The position numbers were made by a program, and so were the translations under genes. The notes beneath the pieces are model-generated. The model ran no database searches. It was not told the DNA's origin and saw only the letters and a program-made list of their open reading frames with translations. This document shows positions 1 to 8,199 of a stretch of DNA of 64,000 nucleotides, piece after piece. Within the stretch, counting starts at the first letter, position 1. Each line of letters begins with the position of its first letter. Source of the DNA: Bradyrhizobiaceae bacterium (GTDB taxonomy: Bacteria; Pseudomonadota; Alphaproteobacteria; Rhizobiales; Aestuariivirgaceae); assembly GCA_947475225.1 (NCBI GenBank), contig CANJMQ010000006.1, positions 1 through 64,000 on the forward strand, in the 5' to 3' direction.

Positions 1-350
1 GTCTACGTCCAAATCTCACGGCTGCCCTGCACCGGTGCAAATCAGGCCCCGAGGCCCTGCTTGCTGCCAGATGGCCGTACATGGACCTACGAAGGCGCTG
101 GACGGCGTTCGGTGGGCGGTGGCTGGGGGGTAAACAAGGCGCTGTTCCCTGCCGCCCCTTGAGGTCCGTAGGTGGCAGGCATCCCAGCCGGAACCCCATG
201 ACGCGCGCACAGAGGCGTTAGAAAATTCGATGAAGGTCCAGCCGGACCAGCCACGCGGTTGCCGAGATTCAGCTGTTCCGCATGCTGGCCACCGGCGGTG
301 CGGGCCGCGCACCATTGCATTGTGGCCGCCGACGAGGCCCGCGCGCGTCA
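1..350. other. element DNA with no supported gene
   Basis: This stretch lies beyond the 3' end of the helicase-like gene and inside the integrative element. Two overlapping open frames exist on the minus strand, but neither has a convincing ribosome binding site, a recognisable motif or the composition of a coding region. A 7-bp inverted match (ACCTACG near 86, CGTAGGT near 168) is too short to interpret. The element clearly continues to the left of position 1. Confidence 0.4.
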
Positions 351-2492
351 CTAAACTTCATTCAGCATCTCGAGGCTGGCCAGCGTCCCAAGCTTTTTCT
401 CGAGTACCGCCCGGACGTCGGGGACCAGCCTCGCATCCCATACAACGAGCTTAAGCTTCGTGCCGGGGCCAGCCTTCCGGTATTCGGCACCGCGAAGATG
501 AGGAGCCGCCCTGACAACGGAAAGTGCCGCAGCGGCCAAGCCCTCACGACCAGAGGACATCCCCTTTGTGGTATGAGTATATATATACGGGAAAGGGGAT
601 GTCCTCTCCTCTCGGGCGCTATGGATGGCCTTTTCCGAGCCGAGTTCCGGCCAGAGGGCGCTCAGGTCCGCGGCGCTCTCGACCCAGATGCCATTGCCGA
701 GGGCAATTTCGTCCTTCGACAGCCAATGGAAAGGCCTGAACTCATCCACCTCGACCGGCGGCACGGCCTCACCCCACAGTTCGACCCTGAGCGGATTGTC
801 GGCTGTCCGGTTGACGCCCCGCCCGCGCCCAATGGCCTGAATCAGGCCGTCATCGCAGATTCTGGCCCGTACCTGCTCTGCCAGCGGATGGGGATGGGTT
901 TCGCGGACCATCGAGACCACCATGCCCTGCTTGTCGGAAAGCGTGACGACCTCGGCGTCGTACCACCCCCCTTCCGGCAGCGGCTGGACGTAGTCACCCG
1001 ACAGCGCGCCTGCGATGAGGGCGGCATCGTTCGGCGATGGCAGCGAACGCCCTACGACGATCAAGAGGCCTACATTGCCGTAGGCATCCAACCCCGTGAT
1101 TGCCCCATGGTGGGCGAGTGAGATGTGCGCGGGCAACGGACCGTAGTCCTTCAGGATCCCGTCCTCCAAGAACTTCGGCACTATGGCGAGCGTTGACCCG
1201 GCAGCAAGGCAAGCTACCATCCGTATTCGCTGCCACACCTCCCTGATCATGCCGTCCTTTTTCAGGGCGGAATCCGAGAAGGACTTGCCGGTTACGGCAA
1301 TGACGCGCTGGTGCGGGGTCTCGATCCGAAGGTCTTCGACGACCCGAAGGAACGGCAGCAAGCTGGACACGAGCTCCAGTCTCAATGTGGCATCGATGTG
1401 AATGATTCCGGACCGCCAGCTTTCATGGAGTGGTTCCGCCCACTGAAGCCTGACGACTGAACCTGATGCATCGCTTTCGTCCACGGGCCCTTCAATGCAC
1501 ACTCGGCCCGACATCCACGCACCCGCGCACGAACCGAGCGCAAGCTCAGACCACACCACGCACATCAGGTCGATGCTCTTGTTATGAACCCCTACAGCGT
1601 CAGCAAGCGCGTCGGCTTCCGCCCCGCTCATACCGGGAAGGATTAGCTGCAGTTTCTTGCGCTTCCGTTCCAGATGGTAAGCTTCCAAACAGTCGTCGCG
1701 GCCTAGGTCAGCAGCTTCCAACGATGACGACTTCATGGGCCCAATGCCATTCAGTTCGATTGCCTTGGCCAATTTCTCGCGCAGAGGCACCAATTGCGCG
1801 ACAAGGTCGGCTGTATCAGAAATGGACATGGAAATGCTGCCATCCTTCTTCCGGCGACGCGCCACGGGCTGGGACCGGATGTCAGACAGCGGGATAGTGA
1901 TTTTCTGCTTCACGTTCACGCCACGCAGCGATGTCCCCAAGAAAGATTCATCGATGATCAGGAACCGTGGCTGGGAAATCGCTTTTGGCCGCTTTATGAA
2001 GAGCATGGCGTGTGTGACAATCCAGATATCGGCAACAAATTTCTTCTGCTTCTGGTAGCCACACTTGCTGTAATGCTTGCAGTACAGCTTGCGTTTCCCT
2101 TGTGAAGTAGTGAGGGTGGTCGCGCAACAGCTGGACTCGACATTGTGGCCAGCCGACACCGCCGCCTGAACGGGCCGAAGATTCAAGCACATCTTCCGAC
2201 CTTCTACATTTGGGTCATCCGCCTCTCGACCCCGCCAGACACCTATGCGCAAGTCTGTGCGCCCTCTCTCTATAGCCTCTCCTGCTATGCGCTGCGCCAG
2301 TTCGTCGGCCAACTTCAGCGTGGGGACCGAGATCACGACGCATCCGGCCTCAACGTCGTTGTCTGCTTGAGCCTGGGGCTCCTTTGGTGGCATGTGGTCA
2401 AAGATCGCGCCAATGCAAGCGTGTGTCTTTCCACCACCGACATCGACGCGGATCCCAAGCTGGGGAGGGTACAGGTCAATGAGGCGCGCCAT
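351..2492 (-). CDS. SF2 helicase-like protein of an integrative element
   Basis: Predicted ATP-dependent nucleic-acid motor, probably for element replication with the neighbouring primase-like protein. The 713-residue protein has an SF2 motif I (V-x-V-GGGKT, residues 16-23), a Walker B variant IIDES (about 180-183) in place of DEAD/DEAH, and a motif VI-like QAIGRGRGVNR (552-562). Between motifs I and II it has Cys102, Cys122, Cys123, Cys138 and Cys144, the last pair as C-x5-C followed by GYQ. This recalls the Fe-S insert of XPD/DinG helicases, but that is inference. The start at 2492 overlaps the upstream stop by one base (TGATG), suggesting coupling. An in-frame start at 2525 would add 11 residues. 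Motif I lies unusually close to the N-terminus. The gene contains a perfect 16-bp inverted repeat at 552-607. Confidence 0.7.
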   Translation of the reverse strand: MARLIDLYPPQLGIRVDVGGGKTHACIGAIFDHMPPKEPQAQADNDVEAGCVVISVPTLKLADELAQRIAGEAIERGRTDLRIGVWRGREADDPNVEGRKMCLNLRPVQAAVSAGHNVESSCCATTLTTSQGKRKLYCKHYSKCGYQKQKKFVADIWIVTHAMLFIKRPKAISQPRFLIIDESFLGTSLRGVNVKQKITIPLSDIRSQPVARRRKKDGSISMSISDTADLVAQLVPLREKLAKAIELNGIGPMKSSSLEAADLGRDDCLEAYHLERKRKKLQLILPGMSGAEADALADAVGVHNKSIDLMCVVWSELALGSCAGAWMSGRVCIEGPVDESDASGSVVRLQWAEPLHESWRSGIIHIDATLRLELVSSLLPFLRVVEDLRIETPHQRVIAVTGKSFSDSALKKDGMIREVWQRIRMVACLAAGSTLAIVPKFLEDGILKDYGPLPAHISLAHHGAITGLDAYGNVGLLIVVGRSLPSPNDAALIAGALSGDYVQPLPEGGWYDAEVVTLSDKQGMVVSMVRETHPHPLAEQVRARICDDGLIQAIGRGRGVNRTADNPLRVELWGEAVPPVEVDEFRPFHWLSKDEIALGNGIWVESAADLSALWPELGSEKAIHSAREERTSPFPYIYTHTTKGMSSGREGLAAAALSVVRAAPHLRGAEYRKAGPGTKLKLVVWDARLVPDVRAVLEKKLGTLASLEMLNEV
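552..607. repeat. perfect 16-bp inverted repeat with TA-palindrome loop
   Basis: The left arm is AGAGGACATCCCCTTT (552-567) and the right arm (592-607) is its exact reverse complement. The 24-nt loop contains the perfect 12-bp palindrome GTATATATATAC (577-588). The structure lies in frame inside the 3' part of the helicase-like gene. An arm this long and perfect inside a coding sequence is unexpected. It could be a cruciform or a replication-origin hairpin, a protein-binding site, or an inserted palindromic repeat. The sequence alone does not decide. Confidence 0.85.
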
Positions 2493-3619
2493 CACTTCGC
2501 TACCCAGCAGACAATCCTGCTGCATGCGGCATCAACTGCCTGCCTGAGGACTTCACGGACCTGCCCAATGGGGCGTGCTGGTCCACCCCGTGCCGGATGA
2601 TCAGAAGCTTCAAGGGCCGCCTCCACACGCCTCCGAACATGCTCTGCGCCATGCTGCTGAAGGGCGTCGTTCATGTCGGCCTTGTCATGCCGCAGCAACT
2701 CGAACGGAGTTGCCTGCACAACCTTCCGGCCCTCCTGACGCCAGCGAAGTATAGCCGACCGGAACGCCTTGACGGTTTGGCCATTGCGTGGATCGTCGTC
2801 GGGGCACAGCACAATGCTGCGGTCCAGAGCGATGGCAGAGAGATCCGCATTCGCGACCACACCAAGCACTGCCCATGTCTCGTATCCGGTCGAAATCCAA
2901 AGCGACAATGCCGTCTCAACGCCTTCGGCGACCAGCAGTGGGCCGTCGGAACGTTCGCTCCCGAAACTTACGGCCCCTCCCTTAATGGGGCCAAGGGAGA
3001 GCTTGAGCTTGCGTCCATTGGGGTCGATCTTGGCATTGCCATCCTTGGTCAGGCCTATGCGCTGCACGGCCCTCACGACATCGTCCGGGCCTGTCACGGC
3101 TGCCACAAGCTGACCGGTCGGCGCATGCCAGCGCAACCATTGGGGATAACCTGACGCTGAGAAGTCGATTCCCCGGCCGCGCAGGTACTGTTCCGCCGGT
3201 GTTCCGACTATCGATGTGCTCAGGTCCCACAGCCGCCGCGCATTCTTCGACCTGACGTCTTGGTCATCATCCGGCGCTTTCTCTTCTGCCCGGCCTTCAT
3301 GAGACTCATTCGCCTTTGAGCTTGCCTTCTGGCCTTCCGGCATGCCGAGCCACTGGCGGGCCCAGCGCAGGGCTTCAGGAAACGACATGCGCTGTTCACG
3401 CATGATCAGGTCAAGAAGGCTGCCCCCCTCTCCCAGTTCATGATCGTACCATTGCCCGGCCTTCTTCCCCTGCAGGGAAAGGGACAGGCTCCCTTTCTTG
3501 CCCCAGCGTGCGTCACGCCGGTTGGATAGGTGTTTATTGGGCGGCCCAAGAAACTCACAGGCAAGGTCATGCGCGCGAGCAACCAAGGCTGTCTTAATGT
3601 CGGAGAGGTCGTTGTCCAA
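2492..3619 (-). CDS. TOPRIM-domain primase-like protein
   Basis: A 375-residue protein resembling the primase/TOPRIM proteins of satellite phages and integrative elements. The N-terminal part (about 1-95) contains the block GSLLDLIMREQRMSFPEAL, typical of primase-type zinc-binding domains, although the zinc cysteines are not obvious. The TOPRIM core follows: LLVAEGVETALSLW carries the conserved Glu (about residue 230) and VLCPDDDPRNGQ the DxD metal ligands (about 275). It lies immediately upstream of the helicase-like gene with a one-base stop/start overlap, so the two are probably translated together as a replication module. No partner replication initiator is visible in the window. Confidence 0.75.
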   Translation of the reverse strand: MDNDLSDIKTALVARAHDLACEFLGPPNKHLSNRRDARWGKKGSLSLSLQGKKAGQWYDHELGEGGSLLDLIMREQRMSFPEALRWARQWLGMPEGQKASSKANESHEGRAEEKAPDDDQDVRSKNARRLWDLSTSIVGTPAEQYLRGRGIDFSASGYPQWLRWHAPTGQLVAAVTGPDDVVRAVQRIGLTKDGNAKIDPNGRKLKLSLGPIKGGAVSFGSERSDGPLLVAEGVETALSLWISTGYETWAVLGVVANADLSAIALDRSIVLCPDDDPRNGQTVKAFRSAILRWRQEGRKVVQATPFELLRHDKADMNDALQQHGAEHVRRRVEAALEASDHPARGGPARPIGQVREVLRQAVDAACSRIVCWVAK

Positions 3620-3740
3620 GGCGAAATCCTTGCTTCCGCTGGACCCGCCGCTTGCTAGAAAACGTCAAAAATGCTATGAAATCCGTGTTAGAGGGATGTC
3701 AAAGCACCGGTCCGTTCATGCAAGAGCGGGCCGGGTTTTT

Positions 3741-4397
3741 TTACTGTTTGGTGGCGTCGCGTGCTTCGTTCATGGCCGCGCCCTGCGCTTCAAGGCCTTC
3801 CAGCAGACGCCCGTTGCAGAGCAGTCTGTCCATCGACAAAGCCGTCGATGCGTGGTCGATGATCGCCCTTTCTTTCGCCGGCATTTTTTCAAAGAGGGTG
3901 GTCGAATATCCGAGCGCGGCGCGCTGGCCGCACGCGAATTGAGCTACGTGCTTTTCGCGATCTTCCGGCGGCAACCCTGCTAATGACATGACGAACCGTG
4001 AGCGAACGCCGGGCCTTTTCTGGACGGTGACAATCGTGTCCCCGTCGCCCCTCTGAAAGGTTCCACCCATCATCGCCGCCAGCGCAAAGTTGCGGGCGTG
4101 TAGCTCCTCGATCTCGCCGGGAAATGGAGCCCGGATACGGAATATCGCGCCGGGGTGCGCTTCGAAGAATGCCTTGTCGTCCGCCTTGCCCGGCGGCTGC
4201 TTGTGTATGGCGATGACCGCTTTTGGTTGATCGTTGAGGCGGAGGCATGACTGGCACGCGACTTCTCGCGGCATCAGCAGGTAGGCGCACCCGTGGTAGG
4301 GCTTCGAACCGCACCGGCTGCAACCGTGTTTGTCGAAGCGGTCGCTGGCCGCATCCAATTCGCGCTGCTGGGCGCGGCGTTCCGCGCGGCTGGTCAT
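3741..4397 (-). CDS. hypothetical protein with N-terminal zinc-ribbon cysteines
   Basis: A 218-residue protein not recognised as a named family. Near the N-terminus it has CSRCG, then a Cys in HGCAYLL and CQSC about 25 residues later, the spacing of a treble-clef or zinc-ribbon knuckle. The first 20 residues are basic (SRAERRAQQRE). The rest has no visible motif, no membrane segment and no signal peptide. The gene overlaps the preceding AlpA-like gene by four bases (ATGA), so the two are cotranscribed. Nucleic-acid binding in element regulation or replication is a guess. Confidence 0.6.
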   Translation of the reverse strand: MTSRAERRAQQRELDAASDRFDKHGCSRCGSKPYHGCAYLLMPREVACQSCLRLNDQPKAVIAIHKQPPGKADDKAFFEAHPGAIFRIRAPFPGEIEELHARNFALAAMMGGTFQRGDGDTIVTVQKRPGVRSRFVMSLAGLPPEDREKHVAQFACGQRAALGYSTTLFEKMPAKERAIIDHASTALSMDRLLCNGRLLEGLEAQGAAMNEARDATKQ

Positions 4398-4648
4398 GAC
4401 GCGACCCTTTTGAGCGCGCTGCCGAAGTATGGCAGGGCATTCACGTAAGCGACGATGTCATCCGCATGGAAGACTGACCGCCGCCCGATCTTGCGCAGTT
4501 TAAGTTCGCCTTTTTGAACCTCGCGGTACAACGTGGGGCGGGAGATGCCCAAAAGGGCTATCGTCTCTTCCGAGGAGTAGAGGGCCTTCGCGAAGATAAA
4601 TCCGACAACTGATGTTGTCTGCTCTGGGTATTGGCTCTTGTTTTTCAC
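4394..4648 (-). CDS. AlpA/excisionase-like helix-turn-helix protein
   Basis: An 84-residue DNA-binding protein of the AlpA/MerR-like HTH_17 type, which in integrative elements acts as excisionase or as activator of the integrase. The central block YSSEETIALLGISRPTLYREVQKGEL, followed by a basic stretch and FHADDIVAYV, is the typical winged-HTH layout. It heads the block alpA - zinc-ribbon protein - primase - helicase and sits two genes from the integrase, consistent with control of excision. The first residues (MKNKSQYPEQTTS) are a variable extension. Confidence 0.8.
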   Translation of the reverse strand: MKNKSQYPEQTTSVVGFIFAKALYSSEETIALLGISRPTLYREVQKGELKLRKIGRRSVFHADDIVAYVNALPYFGSALKRVAS

Positions 4649-4738
4649 TGTCGGCTCCTGTTGTTCTGCCGACTGTCTATTTGTATCGCTTCGTCTCCCA
4701 GCGCCACCTACAGAAATGGGCCTACTTTTGTAGGCGGC

Positions 4739-5239
4739 TTATTTTTCAGCCTTCGCGTTCCGCTCGTCATCAGCCTCGCGATCATTCTGGTACTGAAGTT
4801 CAACATACATTTCCCAAGCGTCCCGGCCACGGCGGCATGCCTGCTCGCGCGCCTTTTGGTTGTTGAGCGGTTGCCATCGTTCATCGGGCTTGCACGCGGC
4901 GTTGTGGCGACTGATTACCCCACTGACGATATCGTCCCACTGCGCCTCCGAGAGGTGTCCTTTCATCGACTCGCCAACCCTCTCGCGGTCACGCGCCTCG
5001 TCAATGGCCTCAAAGACAGCGACGTTGCGTAGTGTGTCCCTAATCGGCCGGGCCCGCTTCGTCCCCTTGATCTCCAGCCTGAAGCCGCCCAAGCCGTCCT
5101 GAAGCATTTTCACCAGCCCGCGGCGAATTTCAGGACTGAGGTGTCGGCTTTCATCCTGCAGTACCTCGACCAGACGCCTCTTCAAGTCGTCAGGCGACTC
5201 GGAAAGCGCGAAGAACAAAATTGGCCGAAGATCAGCCAT
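4739..5239 (-). CDS. hypothetical protein between integrase and alpA
   Basis: A 166-residue protein (start MADLRPILFF) not recognised. It is charged and probably all-helical, without membrane segments. The ATG at 5239 has AGGA seven bases upstream and lies 8 nt inside the end of the integrase gene, so it is read as coupled to the integrase. A longer frame upstream to 5335 overlaps the integrase more and is not preferred. Position suggests an accessory role in integration or element control; the sequence shows no function. Confidence 0.6.
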   Translation of the reverse strand: MADLRPILFFALSESPDDLKRRLVEVLQDESRHLSPEIRRGLVKMLQDGLGGFRLEIKGTKRARPIRDTLRNVAVFEAIDEARDRERVGESMKGHLSEAQWDDIVSGVISRHNAACKPDERWQPLNNQKAREQACRRGRDAWEMYVELQYQNDREADDERNAKAEK

Positions 5240-6509
5240 CAGCCCGTCCTGCATGAAATTCCGCGCACCTGAGCACTCGGGCCTCGATGGCCTCCAGCGC
5301 CTTCCTGACTTCTTCGAGCCGTTCGGCCTGATCATAGATGCGACCGTGTACGTCCTTGGCTTGGTGTCCAGTTACCCGCCGCCGGATTTCTTCGGGCACA
5401 CGCGCTTCCGACATCGTGCTGACGGCAGTCCGCCTTAAATCGTGGGGCGTGAACCGCTCAACATCCATTGCCTCCACGAGCTTGCGGCACAGCTTGGCGA
5501 CGTCTTGGTGGCTGATCTGCTTGCCCGAGCGCGGCGCGGGGAACAGCAGACCGTCCCTGCCCTCCGCAGCTTGAACGGCGGCGGAAATAATGCTCCACAA
5601 CTCCGGCGGGGCTGGAAGGCTACGGCGCGACGAGCGGGTCTTACCCTCGCGGATCAGGATCACCCTGCCGTCGAGGTCTATGTCGTTGCGCCGAAGGCGC
5701 GTGATATCGCTGCTGCGAGCGCCCGTGAGGGCCAGAGCGCACAAGACCTGCGCGTAGACCGGGTTGATGTGGGAACCGCCCTGTAGGGACTTCCACAGGG
5801 CATTGTAGGCCTGTCCCAGTTCCCCGTCTGTCAGCACCCGCTCTCGGTCAGAGGCGTCGGCTGGGCCGGTCAGTTCGATGCGTTCCGAAATCCAAAGCTC
5901 CCTGCTTGCATAGGTCAGCATGGAGGAGATCGCCGAAGCGAGGCGGTTGGCAATCGTGCCACGGCCTCCCCTCTTGACGGCGTCCCGGTATTTCTTGTTC
6001 ACCAGCGCCTGCAGGTCGTCCTTGCGCAAGTCGTTCATGCGCAGGAAGCCAACCTTGGGGATGACCTCATTGCGCAGAAGACGGGACATCTCGGTGGCGG
6101 TGGAAGGGCGCAGCTTCACTGACACATATTCGGAGATGAACCGCTCGGCGGCATCCCTGATGTTGGCTGGGCGGTCGTCGACGATCTCCTGCCGGTAGGC
6201 CTGCGTCTCCGGGTCTTCGCCACGGGAGACCTGCGCCCTAATCTCTTCAGCCATCCGGTAGGCCTCGGCGACAGTCACGCCCGAACCGAGGGTGCCGAAA
6301 TTTCCAATCTTGAAACGGCGCAACTTGCCATCAACCCTGATTCGCAGCGAAAAGCTCTTCTTGCCTTGGTTTACCCGGCAAATAAGCCCGCCACCCATCG
6401 GGATTTCGTACGAGGCATCGCTCGGGGCCGCGTTGGCGATCTTGGCCGCCATGCCTCGCATATCGAGAGGCCGGTTCATGGTTACCTGAGCCGTCGCCGC
6501 CTTGCCCAC
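5232..6509 (-). CDS. int: tyrosine site-specific integrase
   Basis: Phage-type tyrosine recombinase that inserts and excises the element at tRNA-Thr. With a GTG start at 6509 (GGAG six bases upstream) the protein has 425 residues. An N-terminal arm-binding region (about 40-95) and a SAM-like core-binding domain (about 115-215) precede the catalytic domain. That domain carries the full active-site set: Arg265 (TGARSSD), Lys290, His356 and Arg359 (HDLRR), His382 (TGH) and nucleophile Tyr392. The gene points away from the attachment site, the usual layout at an element end. An upstream GTG at 6551 lies inside an inverted repeat and is less likely; an ATG at 6479 is another option. Confidence 0.9.
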   Translation of the reverse strand: MGKAATAQVTMNRPLDMRGMAAKIANAAPSDASYEIPMGGGLICRVNQGKKSFSLRIRVDGKLRRFKIGNFGTLGSGVTVAEAYRMAEEIRAQVSRGEDPETQAYRQEIVDDRPANIRDAAERFISEYVSVKLRPSTATEMSRLLRNEVIPKVGFLRMNDLRKDDLQALVNKKYRDAVKRGGRGTIANRLASAISSMLTYASRELWISERIELTGPADASDRERVLTDGELGQAYNALWKSLQGGSHINPVYAQVLCALALTGARSSDITRLRRNDIDLDGRVILIREGKTRSSRRSLPAPPELWSIISAAVQAAEGRDGLLFPAPRSGKQISHQDVAKLCRKLVEAMDVERFTPHDLRRTAVSTMSEARVPEEIRRRVTGHQAKDVHGRIYDQAERLEEVRKALEAIEARVLRCAEFHAGRADG

Positions 6510-6525
6510 GCTGTTCTCCGTTGAT

Positions 6526-6563
6526 TGTGCCAAAAACCACCTCCTCGGCACATTTTTGGCACA
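6526..6563. promoter_or_regulatory. 11-bp perfect inverted repeat upstream of int
   Basis: TGTGCCAAAAA (6526-6536) and TTTTTGGCACA (6553-6563) form perfect arms around a 16-nt spacer, directly upstream of the chosen integrase start. A related sequence, ATTTTGGTACAG, occurs at 6633-6644. The pattern fits an operator or integrase/excisionase arm-type sites near the element end. No known consensus was matched. Confidence 0.55.
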
Positions 6564-6743
6564 GATCGGGAGTTCGGCGAGAGTTTTAGGGAGACATCTG
6601 GATACCAGAGGACACGGCGTCCGGCAACCCTGATTTTGGTACAGTCTGACCGTAAGCCTTTGTATTTCCAGTATTCAGATTTTCCCTTTGTGATACCGAC
6701 TTGAACGGGCTACGCTATTTCAAGCGAGCAACCCGCTCGCGGC

Positions 6744-6775
6744 GAGAGGTCCAAAAACGCCTCTCTCCCTTTTTT
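6744..6775 (+). terminator. possible intrinsic terminator beside the att site
   Basis: GAGAGG (6744-6749) pairs with CCTCTC (6760-6765) and is followed by TCCC and a run of six or so T residues. A second small hairpin, GCGAGC/GCTCGC, lies at 6724-6740. The T run merges into the tRNA anticodon-loop sequence, so it may be fortuitous. No plus-strand gene precedes it in the window. Confidence 0.35.
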
Positions 6776-6817
6776 GTAATCAGGGGGTCAGGGGTTCGAG
6801 TCCCTTAGCCGGCACCA
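6773..6817 (+). other. 3' half of tRNA-Thr(UGU), attachment site of the element
   Basis: From the anticodon TGT (6775-6777) onward the sequence matches the 3' half of an alphaproteobacterial tRNA-Thr: anticodon arm, variable loop, T-arm GGGGTTCGAGTCCC, acceptor AGCCGGC, discriminator A and encoded CCA. The 5' half is absent, so this is not a functional tRNA. With the integrase gene adjacent, it is the att copy left when the element inserted into the tRNA gene. The intact tRNA-Thr is expected at the other end of the element, left of the window. Confidence 0.85.
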
Positions 6818-6879
6818 GTGGCCGCTGGCTCCCGTCCGGCGGAAGCTATGGCCCATCGATTTTCCTGGAGCGACGGCAA

Positions 6880-7764
6880 TTGCAGAAGTTCAGCCTGATC
6901 GTGACCTGCAAGGGGCGGCTGATGCACCTCAGGCAGACGCTGCCGCTGTTCTGCCAACTGTCGGACACCGAGGTGACCGTCGTTGACTATGGCTGCCCCG
7001 ACCGCAGCGGCGACTGGGTTGCGGCAAACTTCTCCCAGGTGCGGGTGGTGAGGGTCGACGACGACGCTGGCTTCAACCCCTCGCGGGCTCGGAACATCGC
7101 GGCGCGCGACAGCGCGGCCGACTACCTGCTGTTTGTCGATGCCGACATCAAGGTGCAGCCGGGGGCAATGGACGACATCAACGCCGTCATCACGCCCGAT
7201 ACCTTTGCGACGATCGACGCCACCGACCTCGGCGACGACCTGCGCGGCACGTGCATCGTGCCACGCGCCAAGTTCGAGGCGGTTGGCGGCTATGACGAAC
7301 TGTTGAAGAACTATGGCATGGAAGACACCGAGCTCTATGCCCGGCTCCTGGATTTCGGGTGCACCGTTGAATTCATCCCGCCCACGGCCTTTGCCTCAAT
7401 CCCGCACGGCGACGACCTGCGCACCACCTTCTTTCCGGTGAAGTCGATCCGCAAGCTGCGGCTGATTGCACAATTCTACCAGGAGTATGCCGGGGTGTTC
7501 CGCCGCTCCGTCAATGTGCCCCAGCTGGAACTCGAGGACCGCGAGCAGATCCATGCCGCCGCAAGCTCGCTCGTCGAGCAGCTGACCGCCGCCAGCGACC
7601 CGCGGCCCGGTGCGAAGATCGGACTGAAGCTGCCCGTTGCCCGGCCGGATGGCAAAGTCGGCGGCGACATGGAGTGGCTGTTCGAACTGACCATGACGAT
7701 GAAGCCAAAGGACCCGCTGGCCTTCCGGCAGAAATACCAGAACCCCCTGCTCTACAGGAAATAG
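6880..7764 (+). CDS. family 2 glycosyltransferase
   Basis: A 294-residue cytoplasmic GT-A fold enzyme that transfers a sugar from a nucleotide donor; acceptor unknown. The N-terminus SLIVTCKGRLMHLRQTL is the GT2 nucleotide-binding strand, FVDAD (about residue 88) is the DxD metal site, and GGYDE followed by GMEDTELYARLLDFG matches the galactosyltransferase-type C-terminal domain. The start is TTG at 6880, with GGAG nine bases upstream (6867-6870); no in-frame ATG lies nearby. It is the first chromosomal gene beyond the element's att site, with no glycan-synthesis neighbours to suggest a product. Confidence 0.8.
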   Translation: MQKFSLIVTCKGRLMHLRQTLPLFCQLSDTEVTVVDYGCPDRSGDWVAANFSQVRVVRVDDDAGFNPSRARNIAARDSAADYLLFVDADIKVQPGAMDDINAVITPDTFATIDATDLGDDLRGTCIVPRAKFEAVGGYDELLKNYGMEDTELYARLLDFGCTVEFIPPTAFASIPHGDDLRTTFFPVKSIRKLRLIAQFYQEYAGVFRRSVNVPQLELEDREQIHAAASSLVEQLTAASDPRPGAKIGLKLPVARPDGKVGGDMEWLFELTMTMKPKDPLAFRQKYQNPLLYRK

Positions 7765-8075
7765 CGGCCCCTGCATCAGCCCCGCCGCTGCCGGACCCCG
7801 GCCGCATCACGCAGTCCGGATCGGAACTGCCCGGCACTTGGCCATGATTGATCTTCTCCGGGTGGTTCAGCATCCGCTTGCTGGCATCAAAGATCACAGG
7901 AAGACCGCGGACGTTCTATTTTTTTACCCGCTTCGGTTGTCACAGCTGAATGAACGCAAATGCGGCTTTGTTTCATGTTCAGAATGGACGGAGCAATTGT
8001 ACCTTTGATTGCATGCACTGCACGTGTGAACACAAACACAGTATTTATACTGCATATATCATGATAGAAATTTAA
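7765..8075. other. AT-rich intergenic region, no gene
   Basis: This stretch between the glycosyltransferase and the tadE promoter becomes markedly AT-rich after about 7910. Open frames here are short and lack ribosome binding sites. I see no RNA gene or clear terminator. Confidence 0.4.
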
Positions 8076-8104
8076 TTGACTTGTTAGTCAGTCATGGATA
8101 ATGC
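8076..8104 (+). promoter_or_regulatory. putative sigma-70 promoter of tadEG
   Basis: TTGACT (8076-8081) and TAATGC (8099-8104) are separated by 17 bp in an AT-rich region. The expected start near 8111 would give a 5' leader of about 90 nt before tadE. Predicted from sequence only. Confidence 0.5.
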
Positions 8105-8199
8105 TCCTGCTGAAATCGTTTGAATTTATGAGCCAAAACAGGTTCTTACGTTATTTACAAACAACTTATCAATGACTGACCAAGCGGAACAACAACATC

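Noticed and set aside
3700-3737. Hairpin CCGGTCC/GGGCCGG followed by a T run on the plus strand
   Set aside because: It looks like an intrinsic terminator, but no plus-strand gene lies before it and the stem needs a G-T pair; purpose unclear.
6773-6817. Functional tRNA-Thr gene
   Set aside because: Only the part from the anticodon onward is present; the D-arm and 5' acceptor strand are missing.
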